A DNA stretch of 64,000 nucleotides from Sphingobacteriales bacterium JAD_PAG50586_3 (GTDB taxonomy: Bacteria; Bacteroidota; Bacteroidia; CAMBQF01): NCBI GenBank assembly GCA_023213195.1, contig CP096135.1:3530842-3594841 (forward strand), read 5' to 3'. The notes beneath the pieces are model-generated. The model had not been told where the DNA came from and searched no databases. It worked only from the letters and a program-made list of their open reading frames with translations. Shown piece by piece: positions 1-9,302 of the stretch. Each line of letters begins with the position of its first letter. Position 1 is the stretch's first letter. The position numbers and the translations under genes were made by a program.

Positions 1-12
1 AGCTACTTCCGC
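1..12 (-). tRNA. tRNA-Gly, 5' end only (cut by window edge)
   Basis: The reverse complement of the first 12 bases reads GCGGAAGTAGCT. This matches a 7-nt acceptor arm, the TA at positions 8-9 and the start of a D stem, as in bacterial tRNA-Gly (GCC). It is the next gene downstream of the Tyr tRNA on the same strand, and the order Thr-Tyr-Gly is the familiar one upstream of tuf. The anticodon lies outside the window, so the identity is inferred from the 5' sequence and the order. Confidence 0.6.
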
Positions 13-61
13 GCTTTGGCGCTATTAAAGGTTACCCCTTAACAGTGCCGGACTTTTTTTG

Positions 62-141
62 TGGGGGAGAAGGATTCGAACCTTCGAAGATTTCTCAACG
101 GATTTACAGTCCGTCCCATTTGGCCACTCTGGTATCCCCCT
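62..141 (-). tRNA. tRNA-Tyr (anticodon GTA)
   Basis: The minus strand folds as a class II tRNA: an anticodon arm with loop CTGTAAA (anticodon GTA), a long variable arm, and a T arm GAAGG-TTCGAAT-CCTTC. The acceptor shows only six clean pairs, GGGGGA with TCCCCC, where seven are required. Bases 63-67 (five G) and 136-140 (five C) would each need one more base to restore a 7-bp stem and the usual A discriminator. This is consistent with the homopolymer shortening seen throughout the window. The exact ends are therefore uncertain by a base or two. Confidence 0.92.
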
Positions 142-192
142 AAAATAAAAGCCTTTAAAAACTTAATACTAAATTTTCAAAGAACTGTACTG

Positions 193-266
193 AGCCGGTG
201 GACGGATTCGAACCGCCGACCAGCTGATTACAAATCAGCTGCTCTGGCCAGCTGAGCTACACCGGC
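193..266 (-). tRNA. tRNA-Thr (anticodon TGT)
   Basis: A complete cloverleaf on the minus strand: acceptor GCCGGTG pairing with CACCGGC, D stem GCTC/GAGC, anticodon stem GCTGA/TCAGC around loop TTTGTAA (anticodon TGT), five-base variable loop, T arm GGCGG-TTCGAAT-CCGTC. Seventy-four nucleotides with the discriminator. It lies about 50 bp upstream of tRNA-Tyr and is probably co-transcribed with it. Confidence 0.96.
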
Positions 267-427
267 TGACCTGTGAACCGCGCTAACTAAGCTTTTGGCA
301 TTGTTATTGCGATGCACCCCCTCACAAAAAGGACTGCAAATGTAGTGCTTTTTACTTTACACGCAAACAATTCTGAAAGATTTTTTTGCAGGTAGTGGGT
401 AGTGAGTCGTGTACAGTGGTTTGTTTA

Positions 428-587
428 CTACTTACACAAGGATTTCAGCAGTCCGTTAAGAAGCTTAACCACCTCTACAACAGTCGCTTCTATTTCTTCG
501 ATACTGTGTTGTGAGACATACTTTAATCGCTTGGCTATGATTAATTGGGTTTCTAATTCTGCTAAAAAGCCCCTTGCCCCTAACCCC
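428..587 (-). pseudogene. Remnant of a four-helix-bundle (23S IVS-type, TIGR02436) protein
   Basis: Reading the minus strand from about 587 down to a TAG at 428-430 gives about 50 codons containing the stretches FLAELETQLIIAKRL and EEIEATVVEVVKLLNGLL. These match the C-terminal helices of the small four-helix-bundle proteins common in Bacteroidota and linked to 23S rRNA intervening sequences. There is no start codon: the frame runs straight back to the stop of the porin-like gene, so the N-terminal half is missing. A short tract of CCCCT-type repeats (about 570-590) sits at the break. The rest of 267-427 shows nothing recognisable. Confidence 0.7.
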
Positions 588-2513
588 TTAGTTAAAAAAC
601 CTCCAGTTTATGCCAAATTTAAAGGCCCTGTCGTTCATGGGGTAGTTGGGGTATTGTAGGTACGTTTGGCCAAGAAGGCCCGATGTAACGTGTTCTGCTT
701 TTAAGAAAACCCGCGCCTTTTTTATTTGTGCGTCTACAAAAACATCAACATAAGGATAATTACCTACGCTGGTTTGGTTTTGAATGTAGAACTGGCCCGT
801 GGCAGGCATGTAGTTTGGCGCGTTGTAGGCGGTATTGTAGAATACATCTACCCCCACAGCCAGCAGCAAGGCCTTTTTAAACACGTAGTTGCGGTAGTAT
901 ATGCTGCCGCGGAGTATAAGGTTTGGTAATGGCAACAGGTCTGATATTACATATTGGCCGGTGGCGTACCCATCAAAATGCCATTTTTTTGCATGGAAGC
1001 GCTTTACCACCTGTGTGGCAAAAACCACCACACCCTCATCGGCCTGTTGCGGTAGCGCCTGTTGGTTATAGTATATGTACTGGCGCATATCTGTTACCCA
1101 TGTCGATGCATCAAGCTTTAGCTTTTGGCTTTTAAAGGTGGCAAACAGGGTATTGGCAAAGGTCTTTTTAAAGCTATTGTTCCAGATGAAGTTGTTTGAT
1201 ACGTAGCGGCTTTGTATATACGTAGGTTCATAGGCCTTAACAATCAACCCAAGTTCAAACCTGTTATTCTGGTTGCCTAGACTGTCTATTGCCGATTTAG
1301 ACAGTGAAAAACGCCCCTCATAATCGCCAATGTTGTAGCCCGCTAAAAATATAGTTGCCGATGCATTAAGCGCAAAGCCTTTAAACACGGGCAGCCTAAC
1401 ATTACCACCCACATATAGGTTATAGCCTTTGTCATTAACAATGGCAGAGTCTGGCAGGCCCCAGGTATGGGTATACCATTTTAAATACTGGTGCCCCGCA
1501 AAGGCATCAAACACCCGTACTTCGCGCCCTGTGCGTTCTGATAGCAGCTTAAGCCCTACCCTATTCTCTATAACGGTATTGTTGGTACGGTCGTGCGTAG
1601 CAAGGGTATCGTATAAATAAGCCGGGTAAAAAGTGTTAGCCAGTTTAGATGTGTCGTTATACATCAGCGCCTTATCGGTCAAATCAAACACATGGTACAA
1701 GCGCAATGCGGTAGTAGTTTTAAGCTTTAGGGTATCGTTTTTATAAGCGGTGGTATCAATCTTGCGTGTTAAGTCCAGCGACTGTTGCACATGCACAGAC
1801 CGGGTGCGCCATACATTTTTAGCACCATACAGGTTAACATCATACAACTGGCGGTTGGCTTCTGTATTGTCAGTAAAAGGGGCTAAATCGGCCAAGCCAC
1901 CGTTTACCCTTGCACTCATGTTATTGCGCGCCCCGCTAAACACCAGGCGGTACTTATCGTTTTTACTTTGGTACGATGAGTATAGCAGCCAGTTGGTATT
2001 ATCACTATTTTGGCGCTGGTAAAAGCCCGGCGAGTTTAACCGCTCAAACTTTAAGCCCATATTCCAGCCCTTGGTAATATTTTGGTTTAGGTTTAGGAAG
2101 AAGTTTTGTTCCTTTTGCGAACCGTTAAAATAGCTAACCTCTATAAACGGCGCGCGGCTACGGTAATAGGTGGTGGTGTGCTTGCTCTGCTCCCAGATAG
2201 ATAGTTGGCTTATACCTAAATCAAACCCAAGGCCCCTGTATGGATTGCCTACCGGGTTGCGAAAGGGGTTACCAATATTGCCCAACGTGGTATTCATGTG
2301 GTACTTTTTAACTACCGCATTGTAGGTATGAAAATCGGTAATAAAAGTATCTAAAGGCTGAAAGCGGGTAGAGTAATTCTCAAATATATCTCCCTCTGTA
2401 AACGTGCGGTAGTAGGTAGAGTTTACCACAACACTATCGGGCACCTGCGCACTAGCATGCAACGCACCCAACAGGCAACACATAAGTAGTATGTAATATC
2501 TTGCTAACCTCAC
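588..2513 (-). CDS. Putative outer-membrane porin (Porin_10-like)
   Basis: A protein of about 640 residues with an N-terminal signal peptide (RLARYYILLMCCLLGALHA followed by SAQ) and a long beta-rich body of alternating aromatic and polar residues. It ends in phenylalanine-rich strand sequence (NWRFFN), typical of outer-membrane barrels. It resembles the Bacteroidota 'putative porin' family. The start is uncertain: a TTG at 2543 gives the longest frame, but a -7 box TACATTTG lies at 2521-2528. I therefore prefer the GTG at 2513, which gives a clean signal peptide; an ATG at 2483 is also possible. It is a single gene with no obvious operon partner. Confidence 0.8.
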   Translation of the reverse strand: MRLARYYILLMCCLLGALHASAQVPDSVVVNSTYYRTFTEGDIFENYSTRFQPLDTFITDFHTYNAVVKKYHMNTTLGNIGNPFRNPVGNPYRGLGFDLGISQLSIWEQSKHTTTYYRSRAPFIEVSYFNGSQKEQNFFLNLNQNITKGWNMGLKFERLNSPGFYQRQNSDNTNWLLYSSYQSKNDKYRLVFSGARNNMSARVNGGLADLAPFTDNTEANRQLYDVNLYGAKNVWRTRSVHVQQSLDLTRKIDTTAYKNDTLKLKTTTALRLYHVFDLTDKALMYNDTSKLANTFYPAYLYDTLATHDRTNNTVIENRVGLKLLSERTGREVRVFDAFAGHQYLKWYTHTWGLPDSAIVNDKGYNLYVGGNVRLPVFKGFALNASATIFLAGYNIGDYEGRFSLSKSAIDSLGNQNNRFELGLIVKAYEPTYIQSRYVSNNFIWNNSFKKTFANTLFATFKSQKLKLDASTWVTDMRQYIYYNQQALPQQADEGVVVFATQVVKRFHAKKWHFDGYATGQYVISDLLPLPNLILRGSIYYRNYVFKKALLLAVGVDVFYNTAYNAPNYMPATGQFYIQNQTSVGNYPYVDVFVDAQIKKARVFLKAEHVTSGLLGQTYLQYPNYPMNDRAFKFGINWRFFN

Positions 2514-2585
2514 TAAGCTGCAAATGTAGCTATTGGACGGCAAATTTTACTTTTTATTGTAGCTCCTCTATAATACCATATTCAA

Positions 2586-2635
2586 AATCCCCCTTATAAA
2601 GGGGGTACTCACGCTGGTAAGCGGGAGTGGGGGAT
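2586..2635. repeat. REP-like palindromic element
   Basis: An intergenic block with outer inverted ends AAATCCCCC and GGGGGATTT enclosing a second inner copy of the G-run (AAAGGGGGT) and TACTCACGC/GCGGGAGT. It fits a REP-like imperfect palindrome between the porin gene and the beta-lactamase gene. The remaining spacer to 2736 holds the presumed beta-lactamase promoter, with no box I can place with confidence. Confidence 0.6.
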
Positions 2636-2736
2636 TTCTTTTGGAATGGTAACCACGAATAATTATTTCACTTCCCGTGTAAAACATAATTCTGCCTGTT
2701 ATAATTTTATAAACGATTTAAACTCCTCTACTATCC

Positions 2737-3570
2737 ATGTTAAAATATTTAGCACCACTTGCAGCACTGTTGTTAGTTGCCGCCTGCAACTCAAAACCTG
2801 TTGATGATACCTCAGCCGAAACCATAACTTTACCTAAAGACAGCCTGCGCCCCGACTTTAAAAAGCATTACGATGCCTTTAAGGTTAAAGGTTCTTTTGT
2901 GTTATTTAATGTTAATGATAGTCAATACATCTACTACAATAAAGAAGACGTTACAGTGCCATCATCGCCGGCATCAACATTTAAAATACCTAATACCATG
3001 ATTGGGCTTGAAACAGGTGTTATTACTGACGAAAACTTTATGATGAAATGGGATGGCGTAAAACGCAGAGATAACTGGGACCAAGACACCGACCTTAAAA
3101 TGGCCTATAAAAACTCAACGGTTTGGTACTACTAGGAACTGGCCCGCCGCGTGGGTGTACCTAAAATGAAAGAATGGGTGCAAAAAATTGAATATGGTAA
3201 TAAACGTACAGGCGGTGCGGTAGATAAATTCTGGTTGAACGACACGCTTAAAATATCGCCCATGCAGCAAATAGATTTCCTTACCCGTTTAAGTCAGGAT
3301 AAGTTACCCTTTGCAAAGCGTACCGTTGATATTACCAAAAACATAATGATAGCCAAAGACATCTCCAATTTTACCTTGCGCGCCAAAACAGGTTGGGCTG
3401 CTAACGATGATAAAAATGTTGGGTGGTATGTGGGCTATATTCAGGCCAATAAAAACACCTATGTTTTTGCCAACCGCATAGAAACAGCAGACACTACCAA
3501 CGAAAACTTTGGCCGCGCCCGTATTGATATTTGCTACTCCATTTTTAAAGACTTGGGCATCTATAAATAA
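2737..3570 (+). pseudogene. Class D (OXA-type) beta-lactamase with an in-frame amber stop
   Basis: The frame encodes a lipoprotein signal (LLLVAAC), then the class D active-site motifs: STFK (in SPASTFKIPN), S-x-V (NSTVWYY), YGN and KTG (RAKTGWA). The TAG at 3133-3135 lies between WYY and ELARRVG. The family has Q here (WYFQELARR), so CAG to TAG is the simple explanation. The frame is otherwise intact on both sides, about 277 codons, normal for the family. Either a single nonsense mutation inactivates the enzyme or the base is a consensus error; the context CCAGG is one that recurs at other breaks in the window. The enzyme would hydrolyse beta-lactams in the periplasm. Confidence 0.93.
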
Positions 3571-3602
3571 ACATTAACTATCTAATAGTGCGGGGGATTT
3601 TT

Positions 3603-3789
3603 GTGCAAAATTCCGTGCGGACCTGAATTTCGTTGAGCGGGTGGTTTTGTGCGGCTGTCTGGCGCGGCGAAACGAAATGATAGGTCTATAATTTTGCACG
3701 GCCTTCTTTATCCGTTCTTTATTTTTTTCAATGGTACGAATGAACTTCGTTTGCTTACTTTCTTCGGCCGGGAAGAAACGAAGTTCATT
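3603..3789. other. Intergenic structured region with nested inverted repeats
   Basis: The 330-bp gap 3571-3899 is not plain spacer. GTGCAAAATT (3603-3612) is complementary to AATTTTGCAC (3690-3699), and inside it ATTTCGTT (3627-3634) is complementary to AACGAAAT (3671-3678). A second hairpin follows with a perfect 14-bp stem, AATGAACTTCGTTT (3739-3752) and AAACGAAGTTCATT (3776-3789), whose inner part can also pair TTTCTTC with GAAGAAA. A 79-codon frame on the minus strand covers the same bases but has no recognisable features, and I do not call it. It could be a MITE-like remnant or a structured RNA. Confidence 0.5.
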
Positions 3790-3899
3790 TATACCTATAA
3801 AACAATCAAACAATAAATAAAGTAAGTGCCTGTCGCATAGGCAAGCAATGTAAAATTTCTACTCTTTTAAGATACTGAAAATATTACTATCTTTACTAA

Positions 3900-6421
3900 A
3901 TGGATAAGCTTTCAAAAATACTCGCCGTTGCTTATTCGGCACTAATTATTTTTTTGTTTGTAGGTATTGGTAACCCGGTAAAAAAGAGCAGGCGGTCAGA
4001 GAAAGTGCTGGCCCCTTACCAGTTTGACGATTATAAACGCACCTACCCCGATATTTACCCTGACAATAACGCCTACCAAAAGGCAATGGCAAACATTGCA
4101 TCAAACCTGGGTGCAAAAGCAGGCAACCCTTTTGCCGGCGCATGGCAGGTAGAAGGTCCCGGCAATATTGGTGGCCGTTTAAATTGCATTGCCGTACACC
4201 CACAAAACAGCAACATAATATACACCGGAACACCCACCGGCGGCATCTACAAAACTACCGATGGTGGCTTAAACTGGATTTCTGTTTTTGATGATCAATC
4301 GCACCTTTCTATAGCTACCATAACCATAGACCCCACAAACCCAAACACCCTATACGCCGGCACCGGCGACCCTAACATTACCTTTGCCGCCTTTAAAGGC
4401 AATGGCATTTACAAGAGTATTGATGCTGGCAATACGTGGACAAATATTGGTTTATCAGCCCAAAGCATAGTATCTAAAATAGCGGTAGACCCTACCAACA
4501 GCCAAATTATTTATGCCGCCACCATGGGCATACCTTATGCTACAGGCCCTGAACGTGGCTTGTATAAAAGTATAGATGGTGGCCAAAACTGGACCCAAGT
4601 GCTTTTTATAGCTAACGATGCCGGTATTATTGATATGGTGATGGACCCATCTAACCCCAAACCTTATACGCTGCGGGTTGGAACCGTGTGCGCAACAACC
4701 AGGTTAGCATTGGCTATGGCAATGCTGCCAAAATTTATAAAACTACTGATGGCGGCCAAAACTGGACAGTATTAACCAACGGGCTGCCTGCTCCCGGCCT
4801 ATCGCGCATAAGTTTAGATATTTTAGCATCGGCCCCGCAAACGCTGTATGCATCGTTTGTAGACCAAGGCTATAACCTAAACGGTATTTACAAAACCACC
4901 AATGGTGGCACAAGCTGGTCGTCAATACCTACCAATGGTATAGATCAAAACGCCCTGGGTGGCTTTGGCTGGTATTTTAGCCATATATACGTAAACCCTT
5001 ATAACCCTAACGAGCTTTTCTTATTAGGTATAGAACTTTGGAAGAGCGTTAACGGCGGCCAAAGCTGGAACATTGCTACCCCCGAATGGTGGACATACGA
5101 GGTGCATGCCGATAAACACGCCCTGCAATTTTTAGATGCCAATACCTGGCTGCTGGGTACCGATGGTGGCTTATACAAAACCACTACCGGAGGTGAATAT
5201 TGGAATGATATTGATGTAATACCCAACACACAGTTTTACCGTGTTACCACCAACCCGTTTGCACCGGGTAACTACTACGGCGGCGCACAGGATAATGGCA
5301 CCACAGGCGGCAATATTACTAACTACGAAGATTGGCCCCGGTTATTTGGCGGCGATGGTTTTACCGCGGTGTTTGACCCTGCCGACCCCAGCGTATATTA
5401 CTACGAAGTGCAAAACGGCATTATCTATTTTACTAATGATGATGGGGCTAATTTTGATGTGTTGGATGATGGCTTAGACCCTAACGACCGTTACAACTGG
5501 GATATGCCTTACTTTTTAAGTGCTAGCCAGTCGCAAACAATGTATTGCGCATCGCAACGTGTGTATAGGATGGATGGAGCGCCCTATGGAACCTGGGAGC
5601 CTATTAGCCCTGACCTTACCGATGGTAATGTATTTGGTGGCGCGTTCCACGATATTTCTACCCTATCACAATCGCCGCTGAATGGGGATAACCTTTATGC
5701 AGGCACTAGCGATGGCAACGTATGGCGAAGCACTAACAACGGGTTAAACTGGGATAACGTAACTACTACCCTACCCGAACGCTACGTAACATCGGTACAC
5801 GCATCTAAAACCCAACCCAATACAGTATACGTAACACATTCGGGCTACCGTGATGGGGATTATATACCGCATGTGCATAAGAGCATTAATAATGGTAGCA
5901 CATGGGTTGATATTTCGGGCGATTTGCCACAGGTGGCGGTTAACGATATTTTACCTTTTGAGGGGAAAGACAGCCTGCTATTTTTAGCTACCGATGCAGG
6001 TATTTACGGCACTGTAAACATGGGCGCAAACTGGTTTCGTGTAGGTAATAACATGCCCATTATTATTGTAAACGATGTTGACTTTAATTCAGCCACCGGG
6101 CGCTTAATTGCAGGTACGCATGGCCGTTCTATTATGACATATTCTCTGGATAGTCTGCTATCAGTATCAGCCCCCGAACTGGTGTTGGATATGGAGATAC
6201 AACTATTCCCTAACCCGACTACTGATGTGGTAAACATCAAACTACCATCGGCCAAAAAGCCAACCATTAGAATATTTAGTGTGGATGGAAAACAAATGCC
6301 AATAAGCAGCACAGGCAGCACTACTATGACAGTCGATGTTGCTAACTACCCAAAAGGCATTTACTACTTTGTAGCCGAAGAAGGCAAACACCGCGTGGTA
6401 AAGAAATTTGTTAAGAGTTAG
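3900..6421 (+). CDS. T9SS-sorted beta-propeller (BNR/VPS10-like) protein, frameshifted as read
   Basis: A secreted protein of about 840 residues: N-terminal signal/anchor, then many repeats of the form IYKTTDGGxxW and LYAGTxDGNVW, typical of sortilin/BNR-like propellers. A C-terminal T9SS type A sorting domain follows (FPNPTTDVVNIKLP to VVKKFVKS). The frame changes near 4655-4661. The upstream frame ends SNPK, and the downstream frame resumes as TLYAAGWNRVRNNQ if one A or C is restored in CCCCAAACC. Repeats on both sides belong to one protein. It is probably exported to the cell surface or released; its substrate or partner is unknown. It is convergent with the small gene at 6411, overlapping it by 11 bp. 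Confidence 0.88.
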
Positions 6422-6608
6422 CTGGCTTCTCTTTCTTAAATATCAGGAACAAAAGTATTGGCAAGCCAATGCCTAATACTAGGAATATTGTACCTAGCGA
6501 TAATTCAAATACGCTTTTGCATTCCACGCCACATATAAATGTAAATGTACCGAGCGTTAGTAAGCCTATACTCATTGGAATAAATAGTATGGCTAACAGT
6601 ATTTTCAT
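6411..6608 (-). CDS. Small two-helix membrane protein, unknown function
   Basis: Sixty-five residues with two hydrophobic segments (about residues 3-25 and 33-55) and a basic tail (FKKEKPANS). It lies 5 bp downstream of the kinase gene on the same strand, so it is probably translated from the same transcript. No family is recognised. The last codons overlap the 3' end of the convergent propeller gene, which lowers confidence a little. Confidence 0.6.
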   Translation of the reverse strand: MKILLAILFIPMSIGLLTLGTFTFICGVECKSVFELSLGTIFLVLGIGLPILLFLIFKKEKPANS

Positions 6609-6613
6609 TAGGC

Positions 6614-8378
6614 TTACTGCTCTACCTCTTTAACCGTTCCCTCTTTCTCGTTTAGTAAATACAACCAGGTGCGGTTTTTATTGTAATCGTTTAGTATAAA
6701 ACCATCTGCGGGCAGGTCTTCTTTTACCGGCAGTTTGGTTAGCGTGCTATCTGTAGCATAATTACCTAAAAAGTACAGGTTTTCTTTAGCTGCTTTTTTA
6801 ATACGGTAGCTACCTGCGGGTAGTTTTTTATCTACCACCTGCTTAGCCTCATCGGCACCGGTAAAGGTAAAAGCTACCAACCAACGTTCGCTGGTAGTGG
6901 TGTTTTTCAATAAGCAGGCATAATCGTCGCGCTTATCGTTATTCAAATCAGGCGAAGCCACAATATTGTTTTCTACCTTTTGTACAGAGCCATCAAAAGC
7001 CCAATCGGTAGTATAGGCAACCTCATCATTAACCTTGGTTTTTATGTACAGGTTATTCTTCTCAAAAAACGCGTCTAGTGCCTTTTTAAATGCCACTTTG
7101 GTGCCTTGCTGGGCTTTATCGTTAGTAATAAAAATATTACGCATTTTTTTAAATTCGCCTTCGGGGGCTAAGTAGTTAAAAGCCACATACCCTTCGTTTT
7201 TTGTTCCGTTGGGTCGCACCTTGCACCATGTTAATCCTTCGCTATCAACAAAAGCATCTTTCTCTACTATGCTAACCGGTGTGCCGTAGCGTAGGGTGGC
7301 AATGGCGTTTTGTGCTTTATCATCGCCTTTGGTGGGGCGTAGCAATAACTTATCGGCCAATACGTAGTACGATATATTTACGCTGGTGGTATACCAGTTG
7401 TATAACCATATACCTACAATGGCCACCAAAGCAACCAGCAGCAGGCTTATAATACGTATATAGGTGGGGCGTTTTTGTTTGCGGGGCTTGCCCTCAAACT
7501 CAACCTTTGCAGGTGGAACAGGGTCGGCCTCTAAAACAATCTCCGCCTCGTTCTTGGTAATTTTTGTAGGATGAAGGGCTGCCAAAAACTGCTCGCAGCT
7601 ATCAAAACGCTCTTCGGGGTTTTTACGCGTGGCCTTATCAATAATATCCTGTACATGGCTGCTAACCATAGGGTAAATATCGCGCACGCGGGGCAGCGGG
7701 TTGTGTACTATGTTGTTGTACACCTCATACTCGGGTAGGGTTTTATCGTACGGCTCATGGCCCGATAGCATCTGGAACAACGTAACACCCAACGAGTAAA
7801 TATCAGAACGCAAATCAACCGTTTTGCCCTGCACCAATTCGGGGCTCATATACAGCACCGTACCCATGCGCGATCCCGTTCGGGTTAGCTTATGGTCTTT
7901 GTGCTCCAGCATTTTCGCAATGCCAAAATCAAGTATCTTAACCTTATTATCGGGGGTAATGATGATGTTTGACGGCTTAATATCCCTGTGCACAACGCCG
8001 GTATTGTGGGCGTATGCAAAGGCCATTAAAATCTGGTCGAACAAGGGCAGCGCCACCGACTCCGGTATTGGCCCCCGTATGTTGGCTATGTAATGGTCAA
8101 GGTTGTGCCCCTCAACATATTCCATAATCAGGCACAGCATATCGTCTTTCTCCACATAATCGTACAAGGTAACTATGTTGGGGTGTTGAAGCCTTGAAAG
8201 TGCTGCTGCCTCGTTTTTAAACCTGGCCCTAATCTCGGGGTTGTTGGCGTATTGCTGCAACAACACTTTTATTGCCGCTTTGCGCCCCAGGCTAACATGT
8301 TCGCCTAAATACACATGCCCCATGCCCCCTCGCCAATTAGCGCGGTTAACTTGTAGTTGAGTATTTGTGTGCCTAACA
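6614..8378 (-). CDS. Membrane Ser/Thr protein kinase (PknB-like), frameshifted in the glycine loop
   Basis: A Hanks-type kinase domain with the ATP-lysine (AAIKV), HRDIKPSN catalytic loop, DFGIAK magnesium loop and an SPE motif. A single transmembrane helix follows (IISLLLVALVAIVGIWLY), then an extracytoplasmic region whose first part resembles an SH3-like domain (LRYGTPVSIVEK...GYVAFNYL). The open frame as read starts only at MGHVYLG. Restoring one G in the C-run at 8331-8335 joins it to an upstream ATG at 8378 and gives NYKLTALIGEGGMGHVYLG, the complete glycine-rich loop. It probably senses a periplasmic signal and phosphorylates unknown cytoplasmic targets. Confidence 0.92.
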
Positions 8379-8410
8379 TGCTCTTTTAAAAAACGGGCTA
8401 AGATAGTATT

Positions 8411-8447
8411 TAGTTGCCAGTTGTCGGTTGCCAGTTCCCTGAAAAAT
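8411..8447. repeat. Degenerate GTTGCCAGTT tract, copy 1
   Basis: The spacer between the kinase and crcB contains the overlapping units AGTTGCCAGTTGTCGGTTGC and CAGTTCCCTG. The same words recur at 8850-8931 and 9247-9286. It is a short low-complexity repeat without coding potential. Confidence 0.6.
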
Positions 8448-8466
8448 GAAACCTATACGCTAAAGC

Positions 8467-8840
8467 CTATAAGTTACGGATGGCAAGATACCCGCCCGCT
8501 ACGCCTACTAAACAGGCGGCAAAGCTGGCAATGGTGTAGACAATAAACATTATTATTTCGCCCTTTTGTATAAGGCTGAAGTTTTCGTAGCTAAAGGTAG
8601 AGAAAGTGCTAAGCCCACCGCAAAAGCCGGTGCCTATAAGCATCAAGGCCCATTGAGTATTTTCGGGCTTTTTATGAAACGTTGCAAGCATAACCCCCAG
8701 CACAAACGAAGCTAAAATATTTACCCCCAGCGTAGCCCACGGAAACACAGTTGTGTAACGGCTAAGTATGGCTTTGCCAATTAAAAAGCGCAGCACACTG
8801 CCCAAGCCACCCCCACAAAAACCAATGCAATGTCTTTCAT
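8467..8840 (-). CDS. crcB: Fluoride ion channel CrcB/Fluc, frameshifted near the start
   Basis: A four-helix Fluc protein of about 124 residues with the family signatures GGGLGSVLRFLIG, a conserved N in the second helix (GVNILASF) and GTGFCGGLSTFSTFSYE. It exports fluoride as a dual-topology dimer in the inner membrane. The expected N-terminus MKDIALVFVGGGLGS starts at the ATG 8838-8840 but is one base out of frame with the body. Adding one base to the five-C run 8810-8814 (six G on the coding strand) repairs it. As read, only a TTG-start frame reaches the body, which I regard as an artefact. Confidence 0.95.
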
Positions 8841-8849
8841 ACCGCAATA

Positions 8850-8931
8850 TAGTTGCTAGTTCTCAGTTGCCGGTTGCCAGCATTAAAAAATTTAGAAAAA
8901 CAGGGAACTGAGAACTGGAAACAGGGAACTA
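8850..8931. repeat. Degenerate GTTGCCAGTT tract, copy 2, in both orientations
   Basis: Contains AGTTGCTAGTTCTCAGTTGC and GGTTGCCAG in one orientation, then CAGGGAACTGAGAACTGGAA and CAGGGAACT in the other. The block can fold on itself across the AT-rich centre. It lies between the starts and stops of crcB and the TIGR03643 gene and may act as a terminator-like hairpin. Confidence 0.6.
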
Positions 8932-9219
8932 TCGCTTAGAAATTTTATTGTTGCTAACGGCGCGTTGGCGGGTACATTTAAAACGGTCAACATCGTCAAC
9001 CCGAATAGCGGCATGCTTGGTTTTGCGGCCCTGCACACGCTCGCGCCACATGCGCCACGATGAAGGTTTCATTTCCCTTTTCATCAATGCCTTTACATCA
9101 TCCTCAGCCAAACCAAACTGGGCCAGTATAGCATCAAAAGGCGTGCGGTCTTCCCATGCCATTTCAATAACACGGTCAACGTCTTTATCTGATAGGTGCG
9201 CAAACTTATTCACGCCCAA
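8929..9219 (-). CDS. TIGR03643 / DUF2805 family protein
   Basis: Ninety-six residues, beginning MGVNKFAHLSDKDVDRVIEMAWEDRTPF and containing PSSWRMWRERVQGRKTKHAA, which match this small conserved family. Members have a helix-turn-helix-like N-terminal half, and the C-terminal half is strongly basic, which suggests nucleic-acid binding. The function is not established. Single gene, minus strand, upstream of crcB. Confidence 0.88.
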   Translation of the reverse strand: MGVNKFAHLSDKDVDRVIEMAWEDRTPFDAILAQFGLAEDDVKALMKREMKPSSWRMWRERVQGRKTKHAAIRVDDVDRFKCTRQRAVSNNKISKR

Positions 9220-9246
9220 CTAACAAGGGTCTTAATTTTTTGTTTT

Positions 9247-9286
9247 GAACTTATCTGGGAACCGGCAACTGTGAACTGGCAACTAA
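9247..9286. repeat. Degenerate GTTGCCAGTT tract, copy 3
   Basis: Reads as CTGGGAACCGGCAACTGTGA and ACTGGCAACT, the inverse orientation of the words at 8411-8447. It sits directly upstream of the DASS transporter start. Together the three tracts flank crcB and the TIGR03643 gene. Confidence 0.55.
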
Positions 9287-9302
9287 AATCTATATTTACC
9301 CC

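Noticed and set aside
402..659. 85-codon plus-strand frame over the four-helix-bundle remnant
   Set aside because: It is the antisense of the recognisable remnant and of the porin gene end.
2586..2635. Integron attC site
   Set aside because: No GTTRRRY core and no integrase or cassette array; a REP-like palindrome fits better.
3133..3135. Reassigned TAG codon (pyrrolysine or suppressor) in the beta-lactamase
   Set aside because: TAG appears here only once inside a gene, no Pyl genes are seen, and the family residue is Q, one transition away.
3574..3813. 79-codon minus-strand frame after the beta-lactamase gene
   Set aside because: It covers nested palindromes and shows no protein features; the structure is better explained at the nucleic-acid level.
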